A stretch of DNA of 64,000 nt from VBWE01 sp943372645 (GCA_943372645.1 CALRZN010000013.1:85417-149416), one strand, 5' to 3'; positions 1 through 8,388 are shown, counted from the first letter of the stretch. Notes: generated by a model from the letters alone, not told the origin. Translations and numbers: made by a program.

Positions 1-684
1 GGCCTGCAATTCTTCCAGCGAATGAAACAGGCTGTGCATCTGCTCATCCATGCGCCGCGTGTAGCTGTTCAGTTCCTCGCGGCGATCGCCGGATTGCAGC
101 ACAGGAGTTTCAAATGCATAGGCAAACCAGTCGGCGCTGAATTGTTTTTCGTACTGCGAACGGCTGCGGTGTGTTTTCCCCGGCGGAACCAGTTTGTCTT
201 CAATATGAATAAACGTCTGCAGCACTTTGGAAAGCCGCAGCGTGATGAGCCCGCTGAAAAAAACTGAAAATGCAGTAAGGCTTTGCACGCCTTCGGCATA
301 CATGGCAATATCTTCCAGCACCGGGATGGTTTCGTTTACCATGCGCCACAGCAGTTCCTGCCGGTAATCCGCATTGCCCGCGTGGTTGAGCCGTCGGAAA
401 TTAATCCCGTACCTTTTTTTCAGCCCGTCCACTTTATATGCTTTGATGAGGTGCAGGATCACCGCCGGTTCTTTTTCAAAAAACGGCTTCCAGTCGCCGT
501 CTGCACGGTTCTGGATGTTGTAGTATGTTATAAATTCTGCATACTTCGACGCAAAGTGTACCAGGTCGGCGGTGCTGCGTTCATCTGCTTTAAAATACGC
601 TTCATGCAGGGCCGCGGGAAAACGGTCGGCCTGGCTGGCCGCCTTCATCCCGGTATTGGTGTTCCTGTTGTTGCGCGTTCTCAT
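1..684 (-). CDS. eCIS baseplate protein, N-terminal part (Afp11-like), runs off the left edge
   Basis: An open minus-strand frame of 228 codons starts at an ATG at 684, 7 nt after the stop of the gp25-like gene, and is still open at base 1, so the gene is cut by the window edge. The protein has no signal peptide. Residues around 36-72 read as an acidic stretch followed by ADLVHFASKYAEFITYYN and DGDWKPFF. I remember this pattern (a Tyr-rich helix, then a D-G-x-W turn) from the large protein that follows gp25 in Bacteroidota eCIS clusters. By position it should be the Afp11/baseplate-J-like wedge protein. The order is conserved after gp25 and PAAR, which supports a baseplate role. The function is inferred from position plus that motif; the part that would carry the J-domain is outside the window. 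Confidence 0.6.
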   Translation of the reverse strand, partial: MRTRNNRNTNTGMKAASQADRFPAALHEAYFKADERSTADLVHFASKYAEFITYYNIQNRADGDWKPFFEKEPAVILHLIKAYKVDGLKKRYGINFRRLNHAGNADYRQELLWRMVNETIPVLEDIAMYAEGVQSLTAFSVFFSGLITLRLSKVLQTFIHIEDKLVPPGKTHRSRSQYEKQFSADWFAYAFETPVLQSGDRREELNSYTRRMDEQMHSLFHSLEELQA

Positions 685-691
685 TCCGTAA

Positions 692-1108
692 TTATAATTC
701 GGTTCCTTCTTTCAGGTAATACGGATACACCATATTCGTCCGCGTATTGGTGCTGCGGATGATGTAGGTGATGTGAATATAAATCAGCCCGCCGTTGATG
801 TCGCCTTCAAAATCAATGTGCTCGGTTTTGATGCGCGGCTCATGGAGCAAAATGGCCTGTTCAATTTTTTCCGCCATGGCTTTGCGCGAACTCAGCGTAA
901 GCGATTCATACAGCAGGGGCGTTAAATCACAGCCGTAATGAATTTCAAAAATGCGTTCGCCCTGGATGGTGGAAAGTAAAATCTGCAGGCTTTCGTGAAT
1001 GTCTTCCGCTCCCGACGCCATGCGCAGTTTGCCTTCCGACTTGTTGAACTCCGGCGGAAACGACCAGCCGGTGCCAAGAAATCCCGATTTGTTGATGATG
1101 TTTTCCAT
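692..1108 (-). CDS. gp25/GPW-like baseplate protein (Afp9-like)
   Basis: This 138-residue protein has the length and pattern of the gp25/GPW family, the wedge subunit found in phage, T6SS (TssE) and eCIS baseplates. Visible features are the early GTGWSFPP segment, the central SLQILLSTIQGERIFE segment where the family keeps an arginine-containing signature, and a later LLHEPRI stretch followed by a beta-rich end. In known structures gp25 sits next to the sheath initiator and joins the baseplate to the first sheath ring. It lies 1 nt from the PAAR gene upstream and 7 nt from the next baseplate gene, so it is certainly co-transcribed. The family assignment is strong; the exact contacts are taken from homologous systems. 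Confidence 0.88.
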   Translation of the reverse strand: MENIINKSGFLGTGWSFPPEFNKSEGKLRMASGAEDIHESLQILLSTIQGERIFEIHYGCDLTPLLYESLTLSSRKAMAEKIEQAILLHEPRIKTEHIDFEGDINGGLIYIHITYIIRSTNTRTNMVYPYYLKEGTEL

Positions 1109-1109
1109 A

Positions 1110-1409
1110 CTATCCGCCGATCATTACAGTTGGTAATCCGGCCACTATCGATCCGCCGTGCGAAGTGGTGTCGCCCATGCGCGCGGCCGGCTGCCCGCCG
1201 ATGAGCACCGTGGCCGATCCTTTTACAATGGCATCGGGCGGACCCACACACACACATTGTGATCCAAGAACAGCAGCAGGTAATCCGCCGATAAGTACCG
1301 TGGGACAACCCGGCGGAAGTATCGGCCCGCCCACGTGCGGTATGGGCGGAACACCCGGTGTCTGCATCGGGCAGGTGTGCATGTCGGTGATGCGTGCGGC
1401 TGGAGGCAT
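1110..1409 (-). CDS. PAAR-domain spike tip (Afp10-like)
   Basis: The 99-residue product starts MPPAARITDMHTCPM, carrying the Pro-Ala-Ala-Arg signature, and consists of glycine- and proline-rich turns (VGGPILPPG, TVLIGGLPAAVLG, ATVLIGGQPAARMGD). It ends in a His-Gly-Gly turn followed by a final IGG. This is the conical PAAR fold, which caps the VgrG trimer and binds one metal ion through His/Cys residues; candidate ligands here are His12, Cys14 and the late TSHGG histidine. It has no extra domain, so it is a bare tip rather than an effector fusion. The gene sits 6 nt behind the VgrG-like gene and 1 nt before the gp25-like gene, the expected place for a tip protein. Confidence 0.92.
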   Translation of the reverse strand: MPPAARITDMHTCPMQTPGVPPIPHVGGPILPPGCPTVLIGGLPAAVLGSQCVCVGPPDAIVKGSATVLIGGQPAARMGDTTSHGGSIVAGLPTVMIGG

Positions 1410-1415
1410 GTTCGT

Positions 1416-3188
1416 TTAGTTTATCTGTACAAGTGAACCTTTAATGACTGCTATGGCGCTTGTTTTCAGTTCAGCTCCTGCGTTACCGTTTGCAGAAAAC
1501 TGGGCCTGCGCCGTGTTTTTAATGTTGATACCGTTTACTGCAACATCGCCGCCCGATGATTTGGCGGTGAGGTTTTGTGCAGCGGTAATTTTTACTTCGC
1601 TGGCCGAGTTGATTTCAATGCCGCTGTTGTTCATCACAATTTTATTCCCGTTCTGGTCTTTCAGCGTAATGCCTTTGGCACTGTCGTCAATCATTATGGA
1701 ATTGCCGCCGGGTGTTACCAGCTCAATGCTCTGTTTGCTGTCTTCGTCATTAAACACCACTTTAATTCCGCCGCGGGTATAAATGCCCTTGGTGTTGTTT
1801 TTGTTGTCGGCCGTAATGGGCGGTGTATTTTTTTTGTTGTAAAGCAAACCGAGAATAACCGGGTAACGCGGATCGTCGTTCATAAAACCAACCACCACTT
1901 CGTCGTCCACTTCGGGCCAGAAACAATGGCCGCGGTTTTTGCCGGCATCATCCATCAGCATGCGCGCCCATATTTTTCCTTCGGCATCTACCAGGGGCAG
2001 TTTCACCTGCACGCGGTTCTGGCCAGCGGGATCGGCATCAATTTTCAGCACCTTGCCGTAATGCAGTCCGTTTGCGGGAGCCACAATGCCCGCAGCAGGC
2101 GGAACAAAGGCATCGTATTTTTCGGTAAACCATTCATCGGGCAGGCCGAACTGGAGGTGTGTAAACCAGCCTGCGTCGTCCAGTTCATGCCGTATGCCGG
2201 TTACATACACATCGCCGCTGAATTTATCACCGAGCCCGGCCAGTGTAACCGAGTCGCCGAGATCAACGGTTGCAATGCCATCTACTTTTACACGGCCGCG
2301 TATTTTTGCAAAACCTGCTTTCACCTGCCGCGCTTTGCCCCAGCTGTTCAGTTCGCTGGTTGAAACCATACCGCTGTGATACAGTTTTGTGGTGGCAGGC
2401 GAAAAGGCGGTGGTCATGTCGGTTGATTTTACACCGGTATTTTCCAGCTGTTTGAACAGCGCGCTTGTGGCTGCTGTTCCTTCGGCAAGTGCCTGTGCGT
2501 CGGCATCCCAGGCCACGGCCTGCACCGATTTGTATTGTGTGCGTCCGTCGAATTCCGTTTCCAGTTCGTAAATGTCTTTGCCATACGTCAGTGTTACTGA
2601 ACCGGCCGGAGCAGTGGCTGGCGGATCGTCAAGAATAAACTTCGATTGTTTGGTGCTGTAATACACCACCTTGCCGTTTACTTCGGCGCGTGCCATCATC
2701 AGGTCCCAGTCGCTGATGTTGTATTGCAGAAAACCTTTGTGTTCAATGTAGGTGCCGTTGGCCGCCACCGAAACCCCGTAGCTGGAAAAGAGCGCTTTGA
2801 TGATGGTGTCTTCGGTAACGGCGCTGGCCGTTTCTTCTGTTACCTTGTTGTTACGGCCGAGTGTCATTTTGATGGCACTGTTGCGGCATTCGAGCACCAC
2901 CACCGACGAGCCGCCCCGTACTTTGAGTGCATGTTTGATGATGACCCCGCTGAATACTTCCGGCGGATTGAGATCATAACCCATGCTAACGCTGATGGTT
3001 TTTCCCGGTGCAGTGCCGGCCAGTGAACTTACTGCAAATGTGCCGTCGGCCGGGTTACCGTCAATAAGTACAAGCACGGCAAAGGGAATGCGGCCCATTT
3101 CGTAATGCACGCTGACCGAAACAATGGAAGGCGAGGCAAGTTCTGTCCCGTCGAGTTTTACTTTTATTGTGATCGGTCCGTCAGCCAT
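1416..3188 (-). CDS. VgrG/gp5-gp27-like spike protein (Afp8-like)
   Basis: A 590-residue spike protein. Residues 1 to about 370 form the gp27-like hub: mostly beta, with the family's early KVKLDGTEL and later YGKDIYELE segments. Residues of about 374-460 form the gp5 OB-fold, from HYGKVLKIDADPAGQNRVQVKL to RYPVILGLLYN. From about 480 on there are short repeated beta strands (KGITLKDQNGNKIVMNN, EVKITAAQN) that form the triple-stranded needle. The protein ends at a short Ile-Asn tail without an effector domain. It is flanked by the LysM baseplate gene (3 nt) and the PAAR tip gene (6 nt). In homologous systems the trimer sits at the bottom of the tube and pierces the target membrane. Confidence 0.92.
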   Translation of the reverse strand: MADGPITIKVKLDGTELASPSIVSVSVHYEMGRIPFAVLVLIDGNPADGTFAVSSLAGTAPGKTISVSMGYDLNPPEVFSGVIIKHALKVRGGSSVVVLECRNSAIKMTLGRNNKVTEETASAVTEDTIIKALFSSYGVSVAANGTYIEHKGFLQYNISDWDLMMARAEVNGKVVYYSTKQSKFILDDPPATAPAGSVTLTYGKDIYELETEFDGRTQYKSVQAVAWDADAQALAEGTAATSALFKQLENTGVKSTDMTTAFSPATTKLYHSGMVSTSELNSWGKARQVKAGFAKIRGRVKVDGIATVDLGDSVTLAGLGDKFSGDVYVTGIRHELDDAGWFTHLQFGLPDEWFTEKYDAFVPPAAGIVAPANGLHYGKVLKIDADPAGQNRVQVKLPLVDAEGKIWARMLMDDAGKNRGHCFWPEVDDEVVVGFMNDDPRYPVILGLLYNKKNTPPITADNKNNTKGIYTRGGIKVVFNDEDSKQSIELVTPGGNSIMIDDSAKGITLKDQNGNKIVMNNSGIEINSASEVKITAAQNLTAKSSGGDVAVNGINIKNTAQAQFSANGNAGAELKTSAIAVIKGSLVQIN

Positions 3189-3191
3189 ACA

Positions 3192-3935
3192 TCAGATTTT
3201 TTGAAGCGGGGGAATAAGTATAACAGTACCGGGCACAAGTTTGCGGAGACCGTGCAGTTTGTTTATCCGGGCAAGCTCATAAAAAAGGTTCGGGTTGTTG
3301 TAATATTTTGTTGCCAGCATGGTCAGCGTATCGCCTTCTTTAATCACATACGCATGCGTCATGTCGGGTGAGTTGAGCTGCAGTTCCGACGCGGTGAGTT
3401 TGGCCGACTTGGTGCCGGTAAACGCCATGTCGATGTTGGCGCGGGTGGCTTCACCGTTCGTTTTGAATTCCGTGTACTTCACATCAAACTTGGCGGCACG
3501 CCCGTAAAAGGTGTTGTCGCCAAACTGGATGCGCACGTAATTCGGTTCGTGCGTGGTGCTGTTCGTATTGTAAATGAGGTTCTTCAGTTTGGTGGTTTGC
3601 GTAATCACCGGGTCGTTTGAACTTACGGAGGAAGCGCCCATCAGGGCCATCACTGCATTTACGCCGTCTATTTCAAAATTGTCGAGCATGATGCTGAACG
3701 CCAGTTTTGACGGGGGCGTCCGTTTAAAACGCACTTCCGATGAAATGGCACCGATGGGTACATCTTCAAAGTATTCCACCTTCGATTCGTACTGCATGCT
3801 CGACGGGTTGAAACGTCCTTTCCAGGTGCCCACTTTCGAATTAAATTCCTTGTCGCTGTACGCGTCGAAAATGATGATCGTCGGCGTTGCGCTGTCTGTA
3901 GGAAGAAGACCGGAAAGGAGGGAACTGAATGACAT
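3192..3935 (-). CDS. LysM-domain baseplate hub protein (Afp7-like)
   Basis: The protein has 247 residues. The first 190 or so match the eCIS/phage hub-adaptor type (an IIFDAYSDKEFNSKVGTWKGRFNPSS segment, split here only for length, then VEYFEDVPIGAISSE). The last 55 residues are a LysM module: HAYVIKEGDTLTMLATKYY, then NPNLFYELARINKL and PGTVILIPPL. In contractile systems this protein connects the end of the inner tube to the spike trimer; the LysM in this context is structural and need not bind peptidoglycan. It overlaps no neighbour but is only 3-5 nt from each, consistent with one polycistron. A role as a cell-wall hydrolase is unlikely because no catalytic domain is present. Confidence 0.9.
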   Translation of the reverse strand: MSFSSLLSGLLPTDSATPTIIIFDAYSDKEFNSKVGTWKGRFNPSSMQYESKVEYFEDVPIGAISSEVRFKRTPPSKLAFSIMLDNFEIDGVNAVMALMGASSVSSNDPVITQTTKLKNLIYNTNSTTHEPNYVRIQFGDNTFYGRAAKFDVKYTEFKTNGEATRANIDMAFTGTKSAKLTASELQLNSPDMTHAYVIKEGDTLTMLATKYYNNPNLFYELARINKLHGLRKLVPGTVILIPPLQKI

Positions 3936-3940
3936 GCCGC

Positions 3941-4147
3941 TTACCGTTCTTTGTTAAACGCTGAAAAATTATCCATAATGGCATTGATGCATTCTTTCAC
4001 CAGCTGCTCTTTTATCTTGTTGTTTTTCGGCATTGCAGGCGGTTCCGATGCTGCCTTTTTTTCGCCGCTTTCCGCTTCCGGTTTTTTGGTCGGATCGCTG
4101 CTTTCAATCGTGGTGCGTATCAACAGTTCGCGTATTTCTATCGGCAT
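3941..4147 (-). CDS. DUF5908 family small eCIS protein (Afp6 position)
   Basis: The product is 68 residues from the ATG at 4147. I chose this start because the protein then opens with MPIEIRELLIRTTIE, the typical DUF5908 opening; an earlier ATG at 4177 would add ten residues and overlap the previous gene by 8 nt. The middle is a Lys/Glu/Pro-rich linker, and the end forms an amphipathic helix (QLVKECINAIMDNFSAFN). Proteins of this family occur almost only inside eCIS clusters between the tube and LysM genes, where Afp6 lies. Its role is not established; a small assembly or baseplate accessory factor is plausible. Family recognition is by the N-terminal motif and position. Confidence 0.72.
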   Translation of the reverse strand: MPIEIRELLIRTTIESSDPTKKPEAESGEKKAASEPPAMPKNNKIKEQLVKECINAIMDNFSAFNKER

Positions 4148-4169
4148 GGCTTCTGGTATCTGGCAGCGG

Positions 4170-4658
4170 TTAAACAAGTCCCATCACGGCATTAAAAGCG
4201 GCCGTGAGGTACGTCATATTCACCTGTTTGTAAAACAAATATTTGAACGTAATTTTTTCAATAATCAGCCCGCTCGATTCGGCATTGAAGCCGGACGTTT
4301 CCCATTTGATGGGATACGCATTTATAAAGAACCAGCAATACACGGGTAAACCGTCGCCATCGAGCAGTGTTACGATAACCGGGATCGGAATTTTACGCTG
4401 CGCGAAAATCTGCGCTTCGAGCCAGTTGATGAGAAACGAACCTTCAATCATCCCGCGTTCGAGCACGAGATCGCCGTGTGTGTATCCGTCAGGCACCTGC
4501 ACAATGCCGCCGTCGATGCCGCCCACTTTCACATCTTTCAGTTTCATGGCAAAGTCAATTCCCGAAACCGACTTGAAGCCGATGTCTTTCGTGAAGTATC
4601 CGGGAATGCCGAAATCCACACGAAACGAATAACCGGGAAGCGGTGCAGGATTGCTCAT
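4170..4658 (-). CDS. gp19-like tube protein, second copy (Afp5-like tube initiator)
   Basis: A 162-residue member of the T4 gp19-like tail-tube family: PGYSFRVDFG near the start, a VSGIDFAMKLKDVK segment, the GGIDGGIVQVPDGYTHGDLVLERG loop (given in parts), and FLINWLEA. It differs clearly from the other tube gene at 4781. In Afp/PVC clusters the gp19 paralogue next to the Afp6/LysM genes is the short tube-initiator ring that starts polymerisation on the baseplate, whereas the one next to the sheath is the bulk tube. Position and divergence both suggest the initiator role here. A 122-nt spacer separates it from the main tube gene upstream, larger than the other gaps in the operon. Confidence 0.87.
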   Translation of the reverse strand: MSNPAPLPGYSFRVDFGIPGYFTKDIGFKSVSGIDFAMKLKDVKVGGIDGGIVQVPDGYTHGDLVLERGMIEGSFLINWLEAQIFAQRKIPIPVIVTLLDGDGLPVYCWFFINAYPIKWETSGFNAESSGLIIEKITFKYLFYKQVNMTYLTAAFNAVMGLV

Positions 4659-4686
4659 GAGCGGTGTTCAGTAATGGCGACACCAA

Positions 4687-4726
4687 TTCCCGGAAAATGC
4701 AGACCGGGGCCTGTATCTTCCGGGAA
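4687..4726. promoter_or_regulatory. inverted repeat between the two tube genes
   Basis: Perfect 9-bp arms TTCCCGGAA (4687-4695 and 4718-4726) enclose a 22-nt loop. It lies in the 122-nt gap between the main tube and tube-initiator genes and has no following T-run on the minus strand. It could be an RNA processing or stabilising hairpin; it could also be chance. Confidence 0.35.
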
Positions 4727-4780
4727 CCAGTAGCAGCGCATGCAGCACGGCAGCAGCCGGCGCAGCGCAGTTAACGCCTG

Positions 4781-5215
4781 TTATTCGATGGAAAGGCCTT
4801 CGTGTGCGATGTCGATTGATTCTACCGCTACTTCGCTGCTGTCCGACTTCAGGTTCGGACTGGTGATTTTTTTCGGCCACGCATTGAGCAGCTTCCAGGT
4901 CATTACCGGGCTGTTCTCTTCGTCGAGCAGGCTGATGGTTACATCTTTGCGCTCGGGCGTGTTCATTTTCACCGCGTTGAACCACGTATAGAACTGCTTG
5001 TCGCTGGCAAATACCCCTTTCTTCACCGAAACGTCGCTCGACTTACGCAGTCCCGACATTTTCTGTTTGGTATAAGGTGCCGGACTCGCGCCGTTGCGGT
5101 ACTCAATCACATCCACTTCAATATCAAGTCCCGATACTTCAGAACAGTTTATGATTGTGCCGCCGAGATCAACGGTAAAGTGAAAACTGGGCAGCGGATA
5201 ATTCGGATCAGCCAT
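4781..5215 (-). CDS. gp19-like main inner tube protein (Afp1-like)
   Basis: The 144-residue product matches the gp19/Hcp-like tube family at the expected size: NYPLPSFHFTVDLGGT at the start, SEVSGLDIEVDVIEYRNG, then SPAPYTKQKMSGLRKSSDVSVKKGVF (in parts) and a VTISLLDEENSPVMTWKL strand pair. Hexameric rings of this protein stack to make the hollow tube expelled on contraction. It is the first gene after the sheath on the same strand, as in Afp and PVC. The gap to the sheath is 279 nt and contains three hairpins, which may set the tube to sheath ratio. The start codon follows an AT-rich leader typical of Bacteroidota, where Shine-Dalgarno sites are weak. Confidence 0.9.
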   Translation of the reverse strand: MADPNYPLPSFHFTVDLGGTIINCSEVSGLDIEVDVIEYRNGASPAPYTKQKMSGLRKSSDVSVKKGVFASDKQFYTWFNAVKMNTPERKDVTISLLDEENSPVMTWKLLNAWPKKITSPNLKSDSSEVAVESIDIAHEGLSIE

Positions 5216-5256
5216 GTTATTATCGTTTTAGTGTGTAGTTGTTGTTTGTTGTAAGT

Positions 5257-5278
5257 GTTTTACCGCCCGCGGTAAAAC
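5257..5278. promoter_or_regulatory. perfect hairpin upstream of the tube gene
   Basis: GTTTTACCGC, a CC loop, then GCGGTAAAAC form a perfect 10-bp stem. It lies 41 nt upstream of the tube start codon. No T-tract follows on the minus strand, so it does not look like an intrinsic terminator. Confidence 0.55.
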
Positions 5279-5318
5279 AAGAATAAGAACGTATTGGTGT
5301 GTAGTTGCTTTTAGTTGG

Positions 5319-5346
5319 CTGTAATTCCGGCCCGCCGGAGTTACAG
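5319..5346. promoter_or_regulatory. hairpin in the sheath-tube spacer
   Basis: Arms CTGTAATTCCGG (5319-5330) and CCGGAGTTACAG (5335-5346) pair over 12 positions with one G-U/T-C mismatch and a 4-nt loop. It is the middle of three inverted repeats in the same spacer. Confidence 0.5.
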
Positions 5347-5366
5347 GTAATGTAAGAACCTTACAC

Positions 5367-5503
5367 GAAGTAAACATTTCTTAAAACCAAGGAGTTCGAG
5401 GCGGAAGTCCGGCTGAAAAGCGGAGTTTACTCGTGTAAATGAGCATTTTCAGCCGGGCTTCCAACGAAGAAATCCGAAGCGTTTTAAGGAATGTTTACGC
5501 TTC
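5367..5503. promoter_or_regulatory. long imperfect hairpin overlapping the sheath stop codon
   Basis: The outer arms pair around GTTTTAAGGAATGTTTACGC (5481-5500) and the left copy at 5367-5386. Inner arms at 5403-5419 and 5446-5462 pair around CCGGCTGAAAA, and a small stem lies at the apex. The right arm contains the sheath stop codon (5495-5497). On the minus-strand transcript the whole element would fold just as translation of the sheath ends. It could act as a processing site, a partial terminator or a dispersed REP-like element. Confidence 0.5.
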
Positions 5504-7393
5504 CTGGAGTTTGTGTGAGAATTTGAGGATGATAAATTCAGCCGGGCGAACTACTGCCATACCGATTTCAATATTCATCCGTCCTTCCAGGATATCCACC
5601 TGCGACATCGTTGTACCGAGACCTACGTTTACAAAGTAAGCCGCTCCTGGTGTCGAACCTGCCAGTGCGCCCTGTTTCCAGAGGTTGGTCAGGAAGTTTT
5701 CGATCATCGCTTTCACACGGATCCAGGTGTTCGTATCGTTCGGTTCAAACACAGCCCAGTTGGTGCTGAGGCGTACGCTTTTCTCCACCATGTTGAAGAA
5801 ACGGCGCACCGAGATGTAACGCCACTCGTTGTCGTTTCCGGCAAGTGTGCGTGCTCCCCATACCAGCGTGCCTTTGCCTGTAAATGCGCGGATGGCGTTC
5901 ACCGATTTGCCGGAGTTCACATCTACGTTCAGGTCTTCCTGCTGTTTGTTGTCAATTTTTACCCACGGACCTACAACCGAAGCGAGGCTCACGTTGGCCG
6001 GTGCTTTCCACACCCCGCGCGAAGTATCAACCTGAGCAAACACACCGGCAATGGCACCGCTCGGCGGAAGCAGGTTGGCGTTTTTCTTCACTTCGTTTAC
6101 AATGCTCTGGTAAAGGATGTTGGTGTCGTACACCACCTTGTCCAGGTTTTCTTTAATGGTGTGTGTGTCGTTTTTAATGGCCACGAGAATATCCACCACC
6201 GATTCAAAAAGCGACTTCAGCGGACCGCGTGCTTTTTTCACTTTATCGCCGTCCTCTGTAATGTCTTTGAACAGTTTGGATGCAGCTACCGATGCCAGTT
6301 CGAAATCAGCATAGTCGGTATCCGGAACAACACCGATGCCGGCGCCTTTGTCCACCGAGTTCAGGCCGCGTACAATGGTAGCGAGTGCCGAAGTGGAATT
6401 GGTTTTCAGGCGGAGTTCGTTCAGCACAAGCGGGTTCTTCAGTTCCGTGTTCTGCGCAAGCGCGATGATTTTGTCCACCAGCTCTTTAATAATTTTGGCA
6501 TAGTGTTTCATCTCTTCTGCCGGCGCAATGTCAGCAGCAACTTTGAAGAACTTATCGTTGAGCGATGCGTCTTCAAATGGTTTGGTAACAAACGTGTTTA
6601 CGATTTTGTAATCGGCCAGCGCCGACTTCAGGTTTTTGATCGCGGTCGGATCGGTGATCATGTCTTCGAAAACAAGATCATTTGCATCTTTATCCACGAG
6701 TTTGATGTCTTCGAATCCGAATGAATTCGAAAGCGTGGTCTGAATCCACGGGTAGTAGGAAGTGCCGTATTTCAGGTAGTTGATACCAACACCGTTGCGG
6801 AAGTCAAGAATAACATCGGCATCGGCACGGTCAACAAAACCGTCGAACACGTCGAGAATCGCAACGCGGTCCTGCAACATGGCGCATTGTTTCAGCATGA
6901 GCTGTTGCAGGCTGTAGGCCTGGTCTTTTTTCTCCAGCAGCATGGCGTCCGGACAAACGAGCATGGTGGGTGCATCTTCTTTTTCGCAGGCATTGATACC
7001 GGCTTCGAGTGCATCCATGGTTGCGCTGTTGTCGCTGCCGTCGTCTTTTTTGTACAGACCGGTAGATACGATGTAACATTCTCCGCCACCGTTGGCGAAG
7101 AACATGCGCACGGTATCATAGATGTAAAACATCCGGTTGAACTTTACGTTGGTAACCCGGCCTTTGTCGTAGGTTACTGTAATCTGCCCGTAGTTCGGTG
7201 ATTTGCCGAACATCTCATGGTACTCCAGCAGGGAAGAGATGTGGCGCGGCGTATTATGTAAACTTTTGCCGGCGCGTTCTGCTTTTTCGGTGTAACCGAT
7301 GAATGCCGGAATCGCAGTTGGTACCTGTCCGACAGATGGTGGGAGTGTGGTGATTTCCTCAACGTACACCCCGGGTGTTTTATAATCAGCCAT
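5495..7393 (-). CDS. contractile sheath protein (Afp2/3-like)
   Basis: The 632-residue protein begins DYKTPGVYVEEITTLPPSV, the classic sheath N-terminus that forms the inter-subunit handshake, followed by AIPAFIGYTEKA. The C-terminal domain carries the conserved sheath block WAVFEPNDTNTWIRVKAMIE, then FLTNLWKQGALAG, and ends with a strand reaching EFIILKFSHKLQEA. These are hallmarks of phage, T6SS and eCIS sheaths. The middle third (about residues 190-470) is a variable surface domain with many helices. Only one sheath gene is visible, whereas Afp and PVC have two or three; others could lie beyond the window. The gene starts 56 nt after the stop of the 312-residue protein gene. Confidence 0.93.
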   Translation of the reverse strand: MADYKTPGVYVEEITTLPPSVGQVPTAIPAFIGYTEKAERAGKSLHNTPRHISSLLEYHEMFGKSPNYGQITVTYDKGRVTNVKFNRMFYIYDTVRMFFANGGGECYIVSTGLYKKDDGSDNSATMDALEAGINACEKEDAPTMLVCPDAMLLEKKDQAYSLQQLMLKQCAMLQDRVAILDVFDGFVDRADADVILDFRNGVGINYLKYGTSYYPWIQTTLSNSFGFEDIKLVDKDANDLVFEDMITDPTAIKNLKSALADYKIVNTFVTKPFEDASLNDKFFKVAADIAPAEEMKHYAKIIKELVDKIIALAQNTELKNPLVLNELRLKTNSTSALATIVRGLNSVDKGAGIGVVPDTDYADFELASVAASKLFKDITEDGDKVKKARGPLKSLFESVVDILVAIKNDTHTIKENLDKVVYDTNILYQSIVNEVKKNANLLPPSGAIAGVFAQVDTSRGVWKAPANVSLASVVGPWVKIDNKQQEDLNVDVNSGKSVNAIRAFTGKGTLVWGARTLAGNDNEWRYISVRRFFNMVEKSVRLSTNWAVFEPNDTNTWIRVKAMIENFLTNLWKQGALAGSTPGAAYFVNVGLGTTMSQVDILEGRMNIEIGMAVVRPAEFIILKFSHKLQEA

Positions 7394-7449
7394 AGTTAAT
7401 GAATTAAAAAGTGTGTAGATATTATTACATGGTAAACATAGTTCTAATG

Positions 7450-8388
7450 CTAAACCATGACGTAATTTTTCAAACAGAAGTTATGAACATTTATTAAACA
7501 GTTCCCCGTACTGTTCATATCTCCGAACGGGATCTGTTTGCGCATAATACGTCCCTGGTCTTCAATCTGCAATACATAATTATACCGTTCCTGCAGCAGC
7601 ACCGGTTCGCCGGAGGTAAACAGCCAGGCGTCGGGAATGGCAGGATGTGCGGCACGTTCAAAGCGGATGCGTTCCGATTCTTCGAGCAGTTCCGGTTGTG
7701 TGCAGGCATTGTATTTTGGTACAACCGTGTATTCCCAGAAAATGGAACGCGCGGGAAAAAACGCGGTCAGGTTTTGTGTTTCATCACTGCTTTTCAGGAT
7801 GATGATGCCGTCGTAATTGCCATCGCTGTGCAATAACATAAACGGTGTAGTGGACTCGCCCCCGGAATCAAATGTGTACCTGTTTTCGGTTTCGTCGTTT
7901 AAAGCAAAAACAAGTTCTTCATCACCGGCTTTTGCAGGCAGTGCAGCAACCGAATCACCGGCTCCGTTGCGGATGTGAAATGTGCCGGTTGCGCCGCCTG
8001 TCTGAACGGCAAACACACCACGGCACACCGGCAGTACTTCCGGTGTTTGTGTGCCGGTAACGCCGCGCATATCAAACACAAATTTCTTTTTGTTGCTGCT
8101 GAAAAAATCGGAAGCGGTGCGCACCTGCAGCAGCGCATCGTTGCACTGAAAACCGAACAGCAGTTCGAGCGGCGCGTCGGGTTTTACCAGCGGTTCTTCT
8201 TTCCCTTCCGCATCGCGGCATTCCTGCAGAATACGCACCCCGTCGGTGTACGGCTTCAGCAGCAGGCGGTGGTTGCGCATGCGCTGCGCGGTTTCGGGCA
8301 GGGCCACAATACGCACACCGGGCATTCGGCCGTCGCTGTAAAACGCATGCTCCAGCTTCAGGTCAATCAGTGTGCGGTAGCGGTTCAT
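7450..8388 (-). CDS. eCIS-operon protein of unknown family, 312 residues
   Basis: I do not recognise this family. The protein has no signal peptide or membrane segment. It starts MNRYRTLIDLKLEHAFYSDG, has a central region rich in short beta strands (VFAVQTGGATGTFHIRNG, ATTPFMLLHSDG-like), and ends at a Cys/Asn-rich tail (GNCLINVHNFCLKNYVMV). Composition suggests an all-beta protein, perhaps built of two jelly-roll or Ig-like units. It lies between the tube-cap gene (16 nt upstream) and the sheath (56 nt downstream), inside the structural block, so it is likely a particle component or assembly factor. There is no counterpart at this position in the Afp or PVC order as I know it. An effector is possible but less likely given the position. 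Confidence 0.6.
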   Translation of the reverse strand: MNRYRTLIDLKLEHAFYSDGRMPGVRIVALPETAQRMRNHRLLLKPYTDGVRILQECRDAEGKEEPLVKPDAPLELLFGFQCNDALLQVRTASDFFSSNKKKFVFDMRGVTGTQTPEVLPVCRGVFAVQTGGATGTFHIRNGAGDSVAALPAKAGDEELVFALNDETENRYTFDSGGESTTPFMLLHSDGNYDGIIILKSSDETQNLTAFFPARSIFWEYTVVPKYNACTQPELLEESERIRFERAAHPAIPDAWLFTSGEPVLLQERYNYVLQIEDQGRIMRKQIPFGDMNSTGNCLINVHNFCLKNYVMV

